From: Mucilaginibacter_A sp964236465
GTDB lineage: Bacteria; Bacteroidota; Bacteroidia; Sphingobacteriales; Sphingobacteriaceae
Length of the DNA stretch: 64,000 nucleotides
Assembly: GCA_964236465.1 (NCBI GenBank)
Contig: CAXSBZ010000001.1
Coordinates: 62,001 to 126,000, forward strand
Direction of reading: 5' to 3'
Part shown: positions 9,257 through 17,157 of the stretch, one piece after another
Numbering within the stretch: position 1 is the first letter of the stretch
Layout of the letters: every line of letters begins with the position of its first letter
Translations under genes and position numbers: made by a program
The notes under the pieces: model-generated
What the model was told of the DNA's origin: nothing
What the model saw: only the letters and a program-made list of their open reading frames with translations
Databases searched by the model: none

Positions 9257-10317
9257 TGAACATGCTCAACCAGCCGGCAAAACTGCCTAAAGTTGCCGTT
9301 GTGATCCTGAATTGGAACGGTTTAAAATATCTCCAGACTTATCTGCCTTCGGTTGTGGCTTCTTCCTACCCAAACCTGGAAATTGTTGTGGGCGATAACG
9401 GCTCGACAGATAGTTCGGTTGAGTTTGTGCGCGCCAATTTTCCTATGGTAAAAACAGTATTGAACGATCAGAACTATGGTTTTACCGGCGGCTACAATAA
9501 GGTTTTGGCCCAGGTTCAGGCTGATTATTTTATCCTGCTGAATTCTGATGTAGAAGTTGTTCCGGGCTGGATTGAACCCGTGATCACGCTAATGGAAAGC
9601 GATGAACTGATTGCCGCCGCTGCACCAAAAATCTTGTCCTGGCAGGAAAAAAATAAGTTTGAACACGCCGGCGCCGCCGGTGGTTTCATCGATACATTCG
9701 GTTATGTTTTTTGTCGTGGAAGGATTTTTTATGAAATTGAAGAAGACCACGGACAATACGATCAAACCATCGAAGTGCTTTGGGCTTCGGGTGCAGCTTT
9801 GTTTATCAAGCAAAAATACTGGGAGCTTTCCGGTGGTTTTGACGAACGTTTTTTTGCGCACATGGAAGAAATCGACTTGTGCTGGCGGTTGAAAAATATG
9901 GGTTTAAAGGTGATGTATTGTGCCGAATCTACCGTTTATCACTTGGGCGGAGGCACATTGGATGCCGAAAATCCTTATAAAACCTATCTCAATTTCCGCA
10001 ATAACTTACTGCTGCTGCAAAAGAATTTATGGCTGCGAAAAAGTGTGTTCATCATCCCGATGCGCTTTGTGCTGGATTTTGTAACGCTGGTTCGTTTCCT
10101 CAGCGAAGGCAAACGAAAAGATGCCGCCGCGATCAACAAAGCGCATCGTTATTTTATCCGGCAGCTGTTTACCAATTCCGGCCATCGGCAAAAAGTACGC
10201 AGCGAACGACATGCCGATTACAACCTACAATCAACTGCCGGCTTTTATAAAGGCAGTGTGGTTTGGGCTTTTTTTGTGCGGAATGTTCGTCGGTTTTCGG
10301 AGTTGAAGGGTTGGTAA
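9256..10317 (+). CDS. Family 2 glycosyltransferase
   Basis: A 353-residue GT2 enzyme (GT-A fold), probably adding a sugar to a surface polysaccharide or lipid-linked glycan. Residues 14-20 (VVILNWN) and 45-52 (VVGDNGST) form the nucleotide-sugar site, NSDVE at 96-100 is the metal-binding DxD equivalent, and HMEEIDLCWR near residue 205 is the usual acceptor/base segment. The layout resembles rhamnosyltransferase-like GT2 proteins. It is coupled to the upstream acyltransferase by a one-base overlap. Donor and acceptor are unknown. Confidence 0.87.
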   Translation: MNMLNQPAKLPKVAVVILNWNGLKYLQTYLPSVVASSYPNLEIVVGDNGSTDSSVEFVRANFPMVKTVLNDQNYGFTGGYNKVLAQVQADYFILLNSDVEVVPGWIEPVITLMESDELIAAAAPKILSWQEKNKFEHAGAAGGFIDTFGYVFCRGRIFYEIEEDHGQYDQTIEVLWASGAALFIKQKYWELSGGFDERFFAHMEEIDLCWRLKNMGLKVMYCAESTVYHLGGGTLDAENPYKTYLNFRNNLLLLQKNLWLRKSVFIIPMRFVLDFVTLVRFLSEGKRKDAAAINKAHRYFIRQLFTNSGHRQKVRSERHADYNLQSTAGFYKGSVVWAFFVRNVRRFSELKGW

Positions 10318-10328
10318 AGAAATATCAG

Positions 10329-10490
10329 CTATTTAAGCCAGTAGCCAATGATGATCCCAACAATCCCGAAAGCCCATTTTAATTTATCACTTTCTGCCGG
10401 TTCTGTGGCGATAATATAGATGGAAAATAATAGTAAAATGGCTGTAACACCAATTTGAACTTTAATTTTGAGTTTAGGCGGAGTTGCCAT
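10329..10490 (-). CDS. Small membrane protein, 53 residues
   Basis: ATG at 10488-10490 to TAG at 10329-10331. The product begins with a short basic head (MATPPKLKIKVQ). It then has two hydrophobic segments, residues ~12-28 and ~40-51, separated by the polar turn TEPAESDKLK. Its start overlaps the stop of the 63-residue gene upstream by one base (TGATG), which strongly suggests both are translated. I do not recognise a family. It is a two-helix inner-membrane hairpin by appearance. Confidence 0.65.
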   Translation of the reverse strand: MATPPKLKIKVQIGVTAILLLFSIYIIATEPAESDKLKWAFGIVGIIIGYWLK

Positions 10491-10681
10491 CAAGCTTTAA
10501 AAGCACGGATCACCCGTTGGATATTTTCCCCAAAAAAAGATTCGTGTGTAACTTCGTCTTCTTCAGTTTCAGCAGCGGCCGTTTTTTTATTATCCGCAAC
10601 AACTTCACCGCCAATTTTCTTCACAAAAGACGATAGATCAGCCTGTTTGTCTTCCGGAATTTTAATGCTGATGGTTGTCAT
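10490..10681 (-). CDS. Small acidic protein, 63 residues, unknown function
   Basis: The ATG at 10681 gives MTTISIKIPEDKQADLSSFV; a longer reading upstream is unlike the rest and is rejected. A beta-strand start followed by helices and an Ala/Glu-rich acidic linker (TAAAETEEDEV) is visible, ending in a basic helix (NIQRVIRAFKA). The N-terminus recalls ribbon-helix-helix antitoxins, but the partner encoded directly downstream is a membrane hairpin, not a known toxin fold. The one-base stop/start overlap makes a two-gene unit. Function unknown. Confidence 0.6.
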   Translation of the reverse strand: MTTISIKIPEDKQADLSSFVKKIGGEVVADNKKTAAAETEEDEVTHESFFGENIQRVIRAFKA

Positions 10682-10838
10682 GCTAATTTGTTTTTTGGTA
10701 TATGCTAAACAAAAATACGCAAAAGCTAAGGAATTGTTTATCAGCCAAAACAATTAATTTATTTGAACGCTGTAATCAAAACCTGAAATCGTTTTCGATC
10801 AAAACCGCAGTCTATTTACAGAAAGCTATTCATTCAAA

Positions 10839-10852
10839 ATGCTTCTTTTATC
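10839..10852 (+). repeat. Dispersed motif ATGCTTCTTTTATC, single intergenic copy
   Basis: A perfect copy, ending 11 bases before the ATG at 10864, so it sits in the expected leader of the next gene. Confidence 0.9.
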
Positions 10853-10863
10853 GATATAAATTC

Positions 10864-11451
10864 ATGAAAAAACTTGTCCTCTTTTTTCTACTTATTTTTT
10901 CTGCGGAAGCAAAATCCCAAGACAGCTTGTCCCATTTCAACCAAAAACGAAACGACATCAACCAAACCGGAATGAAAGTTTTGGGCGGTTGGGCTATTGC
11001 CAATATTGCAATTGGCAGCATCGGTTTTTACAATACAAAAGGTGCCGCAAGATATTTTAACCAGATGAATATTTTCTGGAACATCGTGAACCTCGGTATT
11101 GCAACTACCGGTTTTTACGGTGAAAAAGAAGCATTACAAAAGCAATTCAACCCAAACCAAAGTTTGGCTGAACAAAGAAAAACAAAACGGATTTTATTGA
11201 TCAACGCCGGGCTGGATTTAGCTTACATCGGCGGCGGCATTTATCTGAACCGGCGCGGAATCAGCAAAAGTTCGGATCGTTTGCATGGCTACGGCAACGC
11301 TGTTATTTTGCAGGGTGCGTTTCTGTTTTTGTTTGACGGAACGATGTTTGCCATTCAAAATCAACATCAAAAATCTGGAAAGCGGTTTTTTAATAACGTG
11401 GAGCTGGGTTTTAACGGTAAACAGCTGGGTGTGATTTACAAAATTAGGTAG
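10864..11451 (+). CDS. Exported membrane protein (possibly DUF6992-like), unknown function
   Basis: A 195-residue protein. The ATG at 10864 gives a signal peptide (MKKLVLFFLLIFSAEAKSQ); upstream in-frame codons pass through the dispersed motif and are not coding. About four hydrophobic segments follow, including GWAIANIAIGSIGFYNTKG and NIFWNIVNLGIATTGFYG. The Asn- and Gly-rich helices resemble a Bacteroidota-restricted membrane family. The DUF number is from memory and unsure. The stop TAG abuts a GATAAAAACAGCAT copy at 11451-11464, which fills the gap to the convergent riboflavin synthase gene. Confidence 0.65.
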   Translation: MKKLVLFFLLIFSAEAKSQDSLSHFNQKRNDINQTGMKVLGGWAIANIAIGSIGFYNTKGAARYFNQMNIFWNIVNLGIATTGFYGEKEALQKQFNPNQSLAEQRKTKRILLINAGLDLAYIGGGIYLNRRGISKSSDRLHGYGNAVILQGAFLFLFDGTMFAIQNQHQKSGKRFFNNVELGFNGKQLGVIYKIR

Positions 11452-11464
11452 ATAAAAACAGCAT
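11451..11464 (-). repeat. Dispersed motif, GTT variant (ATGCTGTTTTTATC on minus strand)
   Basis: GATAAAAACAGCAT fills the whole 12-base gap between two convergent genes and overlaps the last base of each stop codon. Confidence 0.85.
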
Positions 11465-12048
11465 CAACGCTGCATCAGCCGCGCCACGTATTTCCCGATC
11501 ACATCAAACTCCAGATTTACAACTGAACCTTCTTTTACCTGCTGCAAATTAGTGTGTTCGTAAGTGTAAGGAATGATGGCGACCGAAAACGTGTTTTGAA
11601 CAGAATTTACCACCGTCAAGCTTACGCCGTTTACGCAAACCGAACCTTTTTCCACCGTTACATTTCCCGCCGACGGATCGTATTGAAAAGTGTATTCCCA
11701 GCTGCCTTCCAGTTCGCGGTAGGCAATGCAAATGGCTATCTGATCCACATGTCCTTGCACGATGTGTCCGTCCAGCCGGTCGTTCATCTGCATACAGCGT
11801 TCTAAGTTTACCAGATCGCCTATTTGCAAGCAGCTTAGATTGGTTTTATTTAGCGTTTCTTCAATCGCCGTAACCGTGTGCAAGCTATCAGCAATGGCCA
11901 CCACCGTGAGGCAAATGCCGTTGTGAGCGATGGATTGATCGATCTTGAGTTCCTGCGCCAAATTGGAGCTGATGGTGAGATGGAGGTTGCCCTGATCAGC
12001 AAACAGATCGGTAACGGTGCCTAAAGTTTCTATAATCCCGGTAAACAT
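11464..12048 (-). CDS. ribE: Riboflavin synthase, alpha subunit
   Basis: A 194-residue enzyme that dismutates two 6,7-dimethyl-8-ribityllumazine molecules to riboflavin. It opens with MFTGIIETLGTV, the invariant start of the family. It has two lumazine-binding domains (residues ~1-97 and ~98-194). Each carries the signature: SIAHNGICLTVVAI in the first and KGSVCVNGVSLTVV in the second. Length is normal. It is monocistronic here with no other rib gene nearby, and no FMN riboswitch was recognised upstream. Confidence 0.96.
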   Translation of the reverse strand: MFTGIIETLGTVTDLFADQGNLHLTISSNLAQELKIDQSIAHNGICLTVVAIADSLHTVTAIEETLNKTNLSCLQIGDLVNLERCMQMNDRLDGHIVQGHVDQIAICIAYRELEGSWEYTFQYDPSAGNVTVEKGSVCVNGVSLTVVNSVQNTFSVAIIPYTYEHTNLQQVKEGSVVNLEFDVIGKYVARLMQR

Positions 12049-12100
12049 GCTTATCTGATTTATCGGTGCAAATTTTATAAAACTATTCCAATTTTAGGGT

Positions 12101-12114
12101 GATAAAAGAAGCAT
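12101..12114 (-). repeat. Dispersed motif GATAAAAGAAGCAT, single intergenic copy
   Basis: A perfect copy preceded by the AATTTTAGGGT tail typical of intergenic copies, in the divergent gap between ribE and the HPP gene. Confidence 0.9.
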
Positions 12115-12185
12115 CGGCATGTAAACTTACCACAGCAAAACTTTTCTATAATGCGATGCTTTACTTCTCAAGCTAAATTTAATTC

Positions 12186-12665
12186 ATGCGCAAAAGATAC
12201 GATCTGAAGACCGAAATATCGCTGGCCCTGCTGCCAACAATCATCATGGCAGCGGTGCTATTTTTGCTGGAAATATATAGTAAACAACACTTGCTTTTTG
12301 CATCGCTGGCTTCCAGTGCATTTTTGATTTACCTTGATCCCGAGCACCCAACCAACAGTATTTACACACTGGCCCTGGCACAAACTTCAGCTGCACTAAT
12401 CGGGATCGGAGTGATCAAACTTATCGGACCCGGCTATACCTCAGCCATGCTGGCGATGGTAATTTCTATTGGATTTATGGTCCTGTTAAATGTAATGCAC
12501 CCGCCGGCCGTGTCTACAGCGTTGACTTTTGCTTTTGAAACCGGCAAAACTTTTTCTTTATTTCTCATTGCGTTGGGCTTGCTGCTGGTGCTGGTTATTC
12601 TGCAAAAAGTTTCTGTTTGGATGATCAACAGAAAATTTCCTAAAAACCTGACTGATAAATTATAA
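12186..12665 (+). CDS. HPP family integral membrane protein
   Basis: A 159-residue protein with four hydrophobic helices and the family's name-giving motif in NVMHPPAVSTALTF (about residues 102-115). An EHPTN segment sits at the end of the second helix. HPP proteins have been linked to nitrite transport in plastids and cyanobacteria, but substrates in Bacteroidota are unknown. The DUF1622 membrane protein starts 12 bases downstream, suggesting a two-gene operon. Confidence 0.85.
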   Translation: MRKRYDLKTEISLALLPTIIMAAVLFLLEIYSKQHLLFASLASSAFLIYLDPEHPTNSIYTLALAQTSAALIGIGVIKLIGPGYTSAMLAMVISIGFMVLLNVMHPPAVSTALTFAFETGKTFSLFLIALGLLLVLVILQKVSVWMINRKFPKNLTDKL

Positions 12666-12677
12666 ACACTATTAAAA

Positions 12678-13067
12678 ATGACTTCTCCAGTAGAAAACAT
12701 GATCATGAACTCGGTGCAGTGGCTGCGCCTGGGCGTAGAAATTACGGGCGCCGCTACGATTGCTATTGGTTCGGCCATTTCTTTGTATCGTTTTGCTATT
12801 GCTTTATTCAGCCGGCAAGAAACAGATTTTAATGCAATCCGGCTCACTCTGGCGCGCTATCTGGCTTTGGCTTTAGAATTTCAATTAGGGGCCGATATTT
12901 TATCAACTGCTGTAGCACCGAATTGGCAGGAAATCGGGAAATTGGGCGCAATTGCCGTAATCAGGACTGGCTTAAACTACTTTTTATCTAAAGAAATGGA
13001 AGAAGAGAAAAAAGCTTCGGCGGGAGAAGCAGATGTACAAGCAAAAGTTGCGCAAGCCACGCAATAA
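12678..13067 (+). CDS. DUF1622 family membrane protein
   Basis: A 129-residue protein with three hydrophobic helices. The conserved core ARYLALALEFQLGADILST (residues ~56-74) and the segment AIAVIRTGLNYFLSKEM are typical of DUF1622. The C-terminal ~20 residues are charged and cytoplasmic in appearance (EEEKKASAGEADVQ). It sits in an operon with the HPP protein. Function unknown; a small channel or transporter accessory is a guess from neighbourhood. Confidence 0.85.
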   Translation: MTSPVENMIMNSVQWLRLGVEITGAATIAIGSAISLYRFAIALFSRQETDFNAIRLTLARYLALALEFQLGADILSTAVAPNWQEIGKLGAIAVIRTGLNYFLSKEMEEEKKASAGEADVQAKVAQATQ

Positions 13068-13245
13068 AACCAACTGATTTTTTCAAATTTTAGTTAAAAA
13101 TAATCATTTCTTTAACAGGTTAATATTATTTGAAAAAGCTATAAAAATTATCATCAAAAGCATTTTGATTTATACAAATCTTTCTATTTTTATCCTTTCC
13201 GGTCCTTCAGCCGAAAGAAAACCTAATTATAAATTTACTACAAAA

Positions 13246-13425
13246 ATGAGAAAGCTGAAATTCTTAAAACTACTGTTGCTAATTGGTTTATTGTCAATTG
13301 TTTGCTCTTTTCTGTTAGGCCATTTTACGCCAGTTTCAGAAACTTTAAAAGGATTTTTAAAAAGTATGGGCATTACATTGATTGTTGCATATTTTTTAAA
13401 AGCCAGTGTAACCAAAAACGTTTAA
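13246..13425 (+). CDS. Small membrane protein, 59 residues
   Basis: The ATG at 13246 gives a basic head (MRKLKFLK) and two hydrophobic segments (residues ~9-25 and ~38-52), ending VTKNV. A rho-independent terminator follows 26 bases after the stop. An upstream in-frame ATG would add 27 residues with no family-like features and is rejected. No family recognised. Confidence 0.55.
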   Translation: MRKLKFLKLLLLIGLLSIVCSFLLGHFTPVSETLKGFLKSMGITLIVAYFLKASVTKNV

Positions 13426-13450
13426 AAATTTTATTTTAAAAGCAGCAAAT

Positions 13451-13486
13451 AAAGCCACCATTTTTAAAGTGGCTTTGTTGTTTATT
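13451..13486 (+). terminator. Rho-independent terminator
   Basis: The inverted repeat AAAGCCAC / GTGGCTTT (13451-13475) closes a 9-base loop and is followed by a T-rich tract (GTTGTTTATT). It ends the 59-residue membrane protein gene. Confidence 0.75.
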
Positions 13487-13533
13487 GAAACCATTTAATT
13501 CAAAATTCGTACTTTTCTAAAAAACACAAAAAC

Positions 13534-13698
13534 ATGAAAAAATCTATTTTATTAGCTTTTGCTTTGTCGGCAGTTATTTTTAGTAGCACTGTATTTGCAC
13601 AAGACACTATGAAACATGGCATGAAAGCCAGCAAAACCACCATGCACAAGGTAACTACGCACCACAAAATGGTAAAGAAAACCAAGCCTGCTATGTAG
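13534..13698 (+). CDS. Small exported Met/His/Lys/Thr-rich peptide, 54 residues
   Basis: ATG at 13534 to TAG at 13696-13698. Residues 1-23 are a complete Sec signal peptide (MKKSILLAFALSAVIF, cleavage after FAQ). The mature ~31 residues are almost entirely Met, His, Lys and Thr (KHGMKASKTTMHK, then TTHHKMVKK). It is preceded by TACTTTTC at 13510-13517 with a TTG 22 bases further up (a weak Bacteroidota promoter), and followed by a strong terminator, so it is its own transcription unit. The Met/His content hints at metal binding in the periplasm, as inference only. No family recognised. Confidence 0.7.
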   Translation: MKKSILLAFALSAVIFSSTVFAQDTMKHGMKASKTTMHKVTTHHKMVKKTKPAM

Positions 13699-13713
13699 GT
13701 TTAATTTTCAAAC

Positions 13714-13752
13714 AAAAAACCCCTGACCGTAAAAACGTCAGGGGTTTTTTGT
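13714..13752 (+). terminator. Strong rho-independent terminator
   Basis: CCCCTGAC / GTCAGGGG stem (13720-13744) followed by TTTTTT and preceded by AAAAAA. The symmetry means it could work in both directions. It ends the 54-residue peptide gene. Confidence 0.88.
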
Positions 13753-13925
13753 TTGAAAGAGGAAGTTTTACTTACCAGTCATTCATTATTTTTTACAATC
13801 ACATATTTATTTACCGATTCAAAATTCCAAGGCAACCCGTATCGCTTCCTTTTTATTTATTTCAAGAAAATTCAAATTCAATTGTTGTTTAGGGCCGGTT
13901 TTTTAATTTATCTGATACAATTTAC

Positions 13926-14008
13926 ATACTTCTTTTATCACCCTAAAAACCGGGAAGGTTGCTGCACAATTGTATTGTTGTAAAAAAATGCAGGCATAAA
14001 AGAAGTAT
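13926..14008. repeat. Dispersed-motif inverted pair, 83 bp
   Basis: ATACTTCTTTTATC at 13926-13939 and its inverse ATAAAAGAAGTAT at 13996-14008 bound the element. It occupies the otherwise empty 13753-14082 gap, in which I see no convincing gene. Confidence 0.88.
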
Positions 14009-14082
14009 TGTAATTATGGATCCCGGACTTGTCAAAAAATCTGATATTAGTTTTAACAAGCTTTAATATTCAATGATATTTT

Positions 14083-15450
14083 TTAGTTTTTTAGTACGAT
14101 ATACGAATACGGTTCTAAATTAATGCTACTATTCAACTTTTTGTTTGAACCTGTGAAAGCGTCTTTCCAGGAAGTGGCTGCTACATTCGGAGGGACAGAA
14201 AAGTTTATTGATTTATTTCTTAAATTAGAGATCACCAGCACTTTATCTGCACCTGCTTCTTTTGTAAAAGCGCATATATCCTGGGTGGTATAAGAAGTTA
14301 AGTTACCTCTCCTGATCGCGTTGCTTGCATTTCTGAAAGCAATTACTTTCTTATACTCAGCGGTAACATCGGGATTGAGTGTCCAATCAATTTTATCAGC
14401 GGTAAAAGGAAATTTAAACCGGTATGGAGTCCCGACTTCTTGCCCATCATAAATCATCGGAACACCTTTCATGTAAGCAACCACCACAAAAGCTGCCATT
14501 GACCCTTTTTTGCCGCCAAACAATTCTAAAGGTGTACCATCAGAACTGTTAACATCATGATTGGTGATGTACCTTACCGTTTGCTGTCCTTCTGCTGTAC
14601 CGATGTAATTTGCAGTATTTAAACTATCAATGGATTGAATCGATTTATTTTTTTTATAAACTGCTTCTAAATCCTCAAAAAAGTTAAAACCAAAATTATA
14701 ATCAAAACCTGAGGTATAATTAGCCGGACGTTGCCCTTCTGCCAGCATTAATAAATGATGTCCGGGGATTTTTCTGAGTGAATCAATTGCCTGTTTCCAG
14801 AAATCCGCAGGCGGGCCGTCGCTGTAATCACAACGAAAACCATCAATATTAGCCGCCAGTACCCAATATTTCATATCGCTGATCATAGTTGCGCGCATAT
14901 CGGTGTTAGCAAAGTTCAACTGCGCAATATCGTTCCAACCGTTAGGGCTGATGATTTTACCTGTAGAATCCCTTTTATACCAATCTTTGTTTTTGATCCA
15001 GGAATTATCAAATGAAGTGTGGTTGCCTACCCAATCCAGCATTACGGCCATGTTCCTTTGATGTGCACCATCAACCAAAGAACGCAAATCCTGAAGTGTC
15101 CCGAATTCCGTATTGATACCCAAATAATCTTTCACACAATAAGGAGAATTTGTGCTTTTTAAAATGCCAACCGGATAAATAGGCATCAGGTAGATCAAAT
15201 TTATACCTAAGGCTTTAATAGAATCCAAACGGGCAACAACCCCTTTAAAATTTCCTTCTTTGCTAAAAACGCGCATGTTTACCTGATAAATAGTTACATC
15301 GCGGCGATCAGGGACATGGCTGAAAGGCTTGCCGTATTGCAGCGGCTGTTGTTTATTAACTGGCAGGATTACTGTTTGGCCAACTGCATGAATAGAATTA
15401 ATGCTAAAGAAAACAATTGTCATCAGCAAAAAAAATAAACGATTTTTCAT
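14083..15450 (-). CDS. GH13 alpha-amylase-type glycoside hydrolase, Sec-exported
   Basis: A 455-residue GH13 enzyme for alpha-glucan or maltodextrin breakdown. The ATG at 15450 begins a signal peptide (MKNRLFFLLMTIVFFS). An in-frame start at 15543 would translate the dispersed motif itself (MIKEAS) and is rejected. Region I is DWVGNHTS, the nucleophile is D208 in GFRCD, the acid/base is E238 in MLAEG, and the stabiliser is D299 in TNHD. All three catalytic residues are present. No lipobox is seen, so it is likely periplasmic, unlike its tandem paralogue. It is the last gene of the Sus-type locus. Confidence 0.93.
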   Translation of the reverse strand: MKNRLFFLLMTIVFFSINSIHAVGQTVILPVNKQQPLQYGKPFSHVPDRRDVTIYQVNMRVFSKEGNFKGVVARLDSIKALGINLIYLMPIYPVGILKSTNSPYCVKDYLGINTEFGTLQDLRSLVDGAHQRNMAVMLDWVGNHTSFDNSWIKNKDWYKRDSTGKIISPNGWNDIAQLNFANTDMRATMISDMKYWVLAANIDGFRCDYSDGPPADFWKQAIDSLRKIPGHHLLMLAEGQRPANYTSGFDYNFGFNFFEDLEAVYKKNKSIQSIDSLNTANYIGTAEGQQTVRYITNHDVNSSDGTPLELFGGKKGSMAAFVVVAYMKGVPMIYDGQEVGTPYRFKFPFTADKIDWTLNPDVTAEYKKVIAFRNASNAIRRGNLTSYTTQDICAFTKEAGADKVLVISNLRNKSINFSVPPNVAATSWKDAFTGSNKKLNSSINLEPYSYIVLKN

Positions 15451-15527
15451 AATTCCTAAAGCTGGGTTTAACTGTTTGATAGATAAAAATTTAGATTTTA
15501 TTTTGTTGATGCCCGATCGGATTATTG

Positions 15528-15541
15528 ATGCTTCTTTTATC
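15528..15541 (+). repeat. Dispersed motif ATGCTTCTTTTATC, single copy
   Basis: A perfect copy in the leader of the GH13 gene at 14083-15450, 52 bp from the left arm of the following inverted pair. Confidence 0.88.
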
Positions 15542-15592
15542 ATACAAAAACTGGCAAGCTGCTTATTTTAAAAAGGTTTAGGAAAATATATC

Positions 15593-15678
15593 ATGCTTCT
15601 TTTATGCCTATAAAATTGGTTTTTTTGGTTGATTGCAAAGTAAAAGCAACACCAATTTTTACCCGATAAAAGAAGCAT
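15593..15678. repeat. Dispersed-motif inverted pair, 86 bp
   Basis: The left arm ATGCTTCTTTTATG plus a TATAAAATTGGT tail is mirrored by ACCAATTTTTACCC plus GATAAAAGAAGCAT. The arms are about 28 nt with few mismatches around a ~30-nt centre. It lies between the two GH13 genes. Confidence 0.92.
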
Positions 15679-15731
15679 GTAAAACCTGTGCTGGATAAAA
15701 TTTAAACAAGCTTTAATATAAAAGCAAACAA

Positions 15732-17111
15732 TTACTGAGCTAATACCATGTGCTGATAGGGCTGTAAATATATTTGACTTGTTAAAGTAACTGAAGCACT
15801 GGTAAAAGAGTTTTTCCAGCCTGTTGTAGTTAAAGTTGCTGGCACCGTATAAGTAACTGCATTATTCCGCAAGTTGGCAATAACCAAGACCTTTTGGGCA
15901 TCAGTTGATTTTGTAAAAACAACCACATCATCACTGCTAAACTGGCTTAACTGTCCATTCTTGACAGCATCGCTACTCGCTCTGAAATTAAGGATTTTTT
16001 TATACTCAGCAGTCATATCCGGGTTGGTGCTCCAATCGATTGGGTTATGGTAAAAGATGTTCAGGTCTCTTGTACAGCCCACCTCTTGTCCGTTATAAAT
16101 CATGGGTACGCCCTTCATATAAGCAGTTACCAAAAATGCTGACATTGATCCTGTTTTGCCGCCGTACACTGTAATTGGGCTTCCGTCACTACTGTAAACA
16201 TCATGATTGGTAATATATCTTACCACCTGAGAACCCGGAAGCGCGTTTGCATACTCACTCGTATTGGCATCTTGAAGCAAGGTAACAGAATTTGAACTAC
16301 CAAAAACTTTGGCCTCAAGCGCAGCATAGTAAGCAAAGCCATAAACCATATCGAACCCAGCATTAAACTGATCGCTGCGTGAACCTTCGGCAAGCATTAA
16401 AAGTTTGTGTGTAGTGATACCTCTTAGTGCAGTAATGGCTTGTTTCCAAAAATCAAACGGAACATTATCAGCAAAATCACAACGGTACCCATCAATATTA
16501 GCAGTAAAAACCCAATATTTCATGGCATCTATCATTGCAGTGCGCATGGTTTGATTGGTGAAATCAAGTGCAGCAACATCAGAATAGCTGGCAGGAGAAA
16601 CGATATTGCCGCTAGCGTCTTGCTTATACCAGCTTTTATTACTGATCCAAGCATTGTCCCATGAAGTATGGTCAGCAACCCAATCAAACATAACAGCCAT
16701 ATTACGTGCATGTGCTGCATCTACCAAAGTCCTTAAATCTGCCAAAGTACCAAATTCAGAATTAACCCCTTTGTAATCTTTAACTGCATATGGCGAACCT
16801 AAGCCACCTGCTGATTTGAGAACGCCTACAGGATAAATTGGTAGAAGATAGATTACATTGGCACCTAAAGCTTTAACAGAATCCAACCGGGCAGTAACAC
16901 CTTTAAAACTGGCATCACTGCTAAAAGCCCTAAGGTTTACCTGATAAATGATGGCATCCTTTGTATTAGGAACATTGGCAAACGGCGTACCGTATTGCGG
17001 ATAAGAAGTATCTGAAACAGGCGTATCATTATTCTTTTTACAGTTGCTAAAAACTGTAATAAATGAGAAAAGCAGAAGTTTAATTATATTCCTGTTGATT
17101 ATTAATTTCAT
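15732..17111 (-). CDS. GH13 alpha-amylase-type glycoside hydrolase, lipoprotein (SusG-like role)
   Basis: A 459-residue GH13 enzyme. The N-terminus is a lipoprotein signal with lipobox VFSNC followed by KKNN, so it is probably anchored to the outer membrane and displayed like SusG. Region I is DWVADHTS, with Asp where the paralogue has Asn. Catalytic residues are D212 (GYRCD), E242 (MLAEG) and D304 (TNHD). It is collinear with the downstream GH13 protein over its whole length (GTPFANVP, IYQVNLRAFS, LPIYPVGVLKS), so the two are tandem paralogues with different cell locations. It lies 46 bases after the SusE-like gene in the same operon. Confidence 0.93.
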   Translation of the reverse strand: MKLIINRNIIKLLLFSFITVFSNCKKNNDTPVSDTSYPQYGTPFANVPNTKDAIIYQVNLRAFSSDASFKGVTARLDSVKALGANVIYLLPIYPVGVLKSAGGLGSPYAVKDYKGVNSEFGTLADLRTLVDAAHARNMAVMFDWVADHTSWDNAWISNKSWYKQDASGNIVSPASYSDVAALDFTNQTMRTAMIDAMKYWVFTANIDGYRCDFADNVPFDFWKQAITALRGITTHKLLMLAEGSRSDQFNAGFDMVYGFAYYAALEAKVFGSSNSVTLLQDANTSEYANALPGSQVVRYITNHDVYSSDGSPITVYGGKTGSMSAFLVTAYMKGVPMIYNGQEVGCTRDLNIFYHNPIDWSTNPDMTAEYKKILNFRASSDAVKNGQLSQFSSDDVVVFTKSTDAQKVLVIANLRNNAVTYTVPATLTTTGWKNSFTSASVTLTSQIYLQPYQHMVLAQ

Positions 17112-17157
17112 AGTCGGTTTTAAATAAGAGCAGGCAGTTGATGAACTGCCTGATGAA

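Noticed and set aside
10490..10681. Ribbon-helix-helix antitoxin of a type II toxin-antitoxin system
   Set aside because: Only the first ~10 residues fit; no toxin-like neighbour is present and the coupled gene encodes a membrane hairpin.
13753..13983. A 76-codon open frame after the small secreted peptide
   Set aside because: Aromatic-rich translation with no family features, runs into a dispersed-motif pair and lies in an AT-rich gap. It starts directly after a strong terminator with no promoter.
15451..15543. Extended N-terminus of the GH13 protein starting with MIKEAS
   Set aside because: It is only the translated dispersed motif; the signal peptide begins at 15450.
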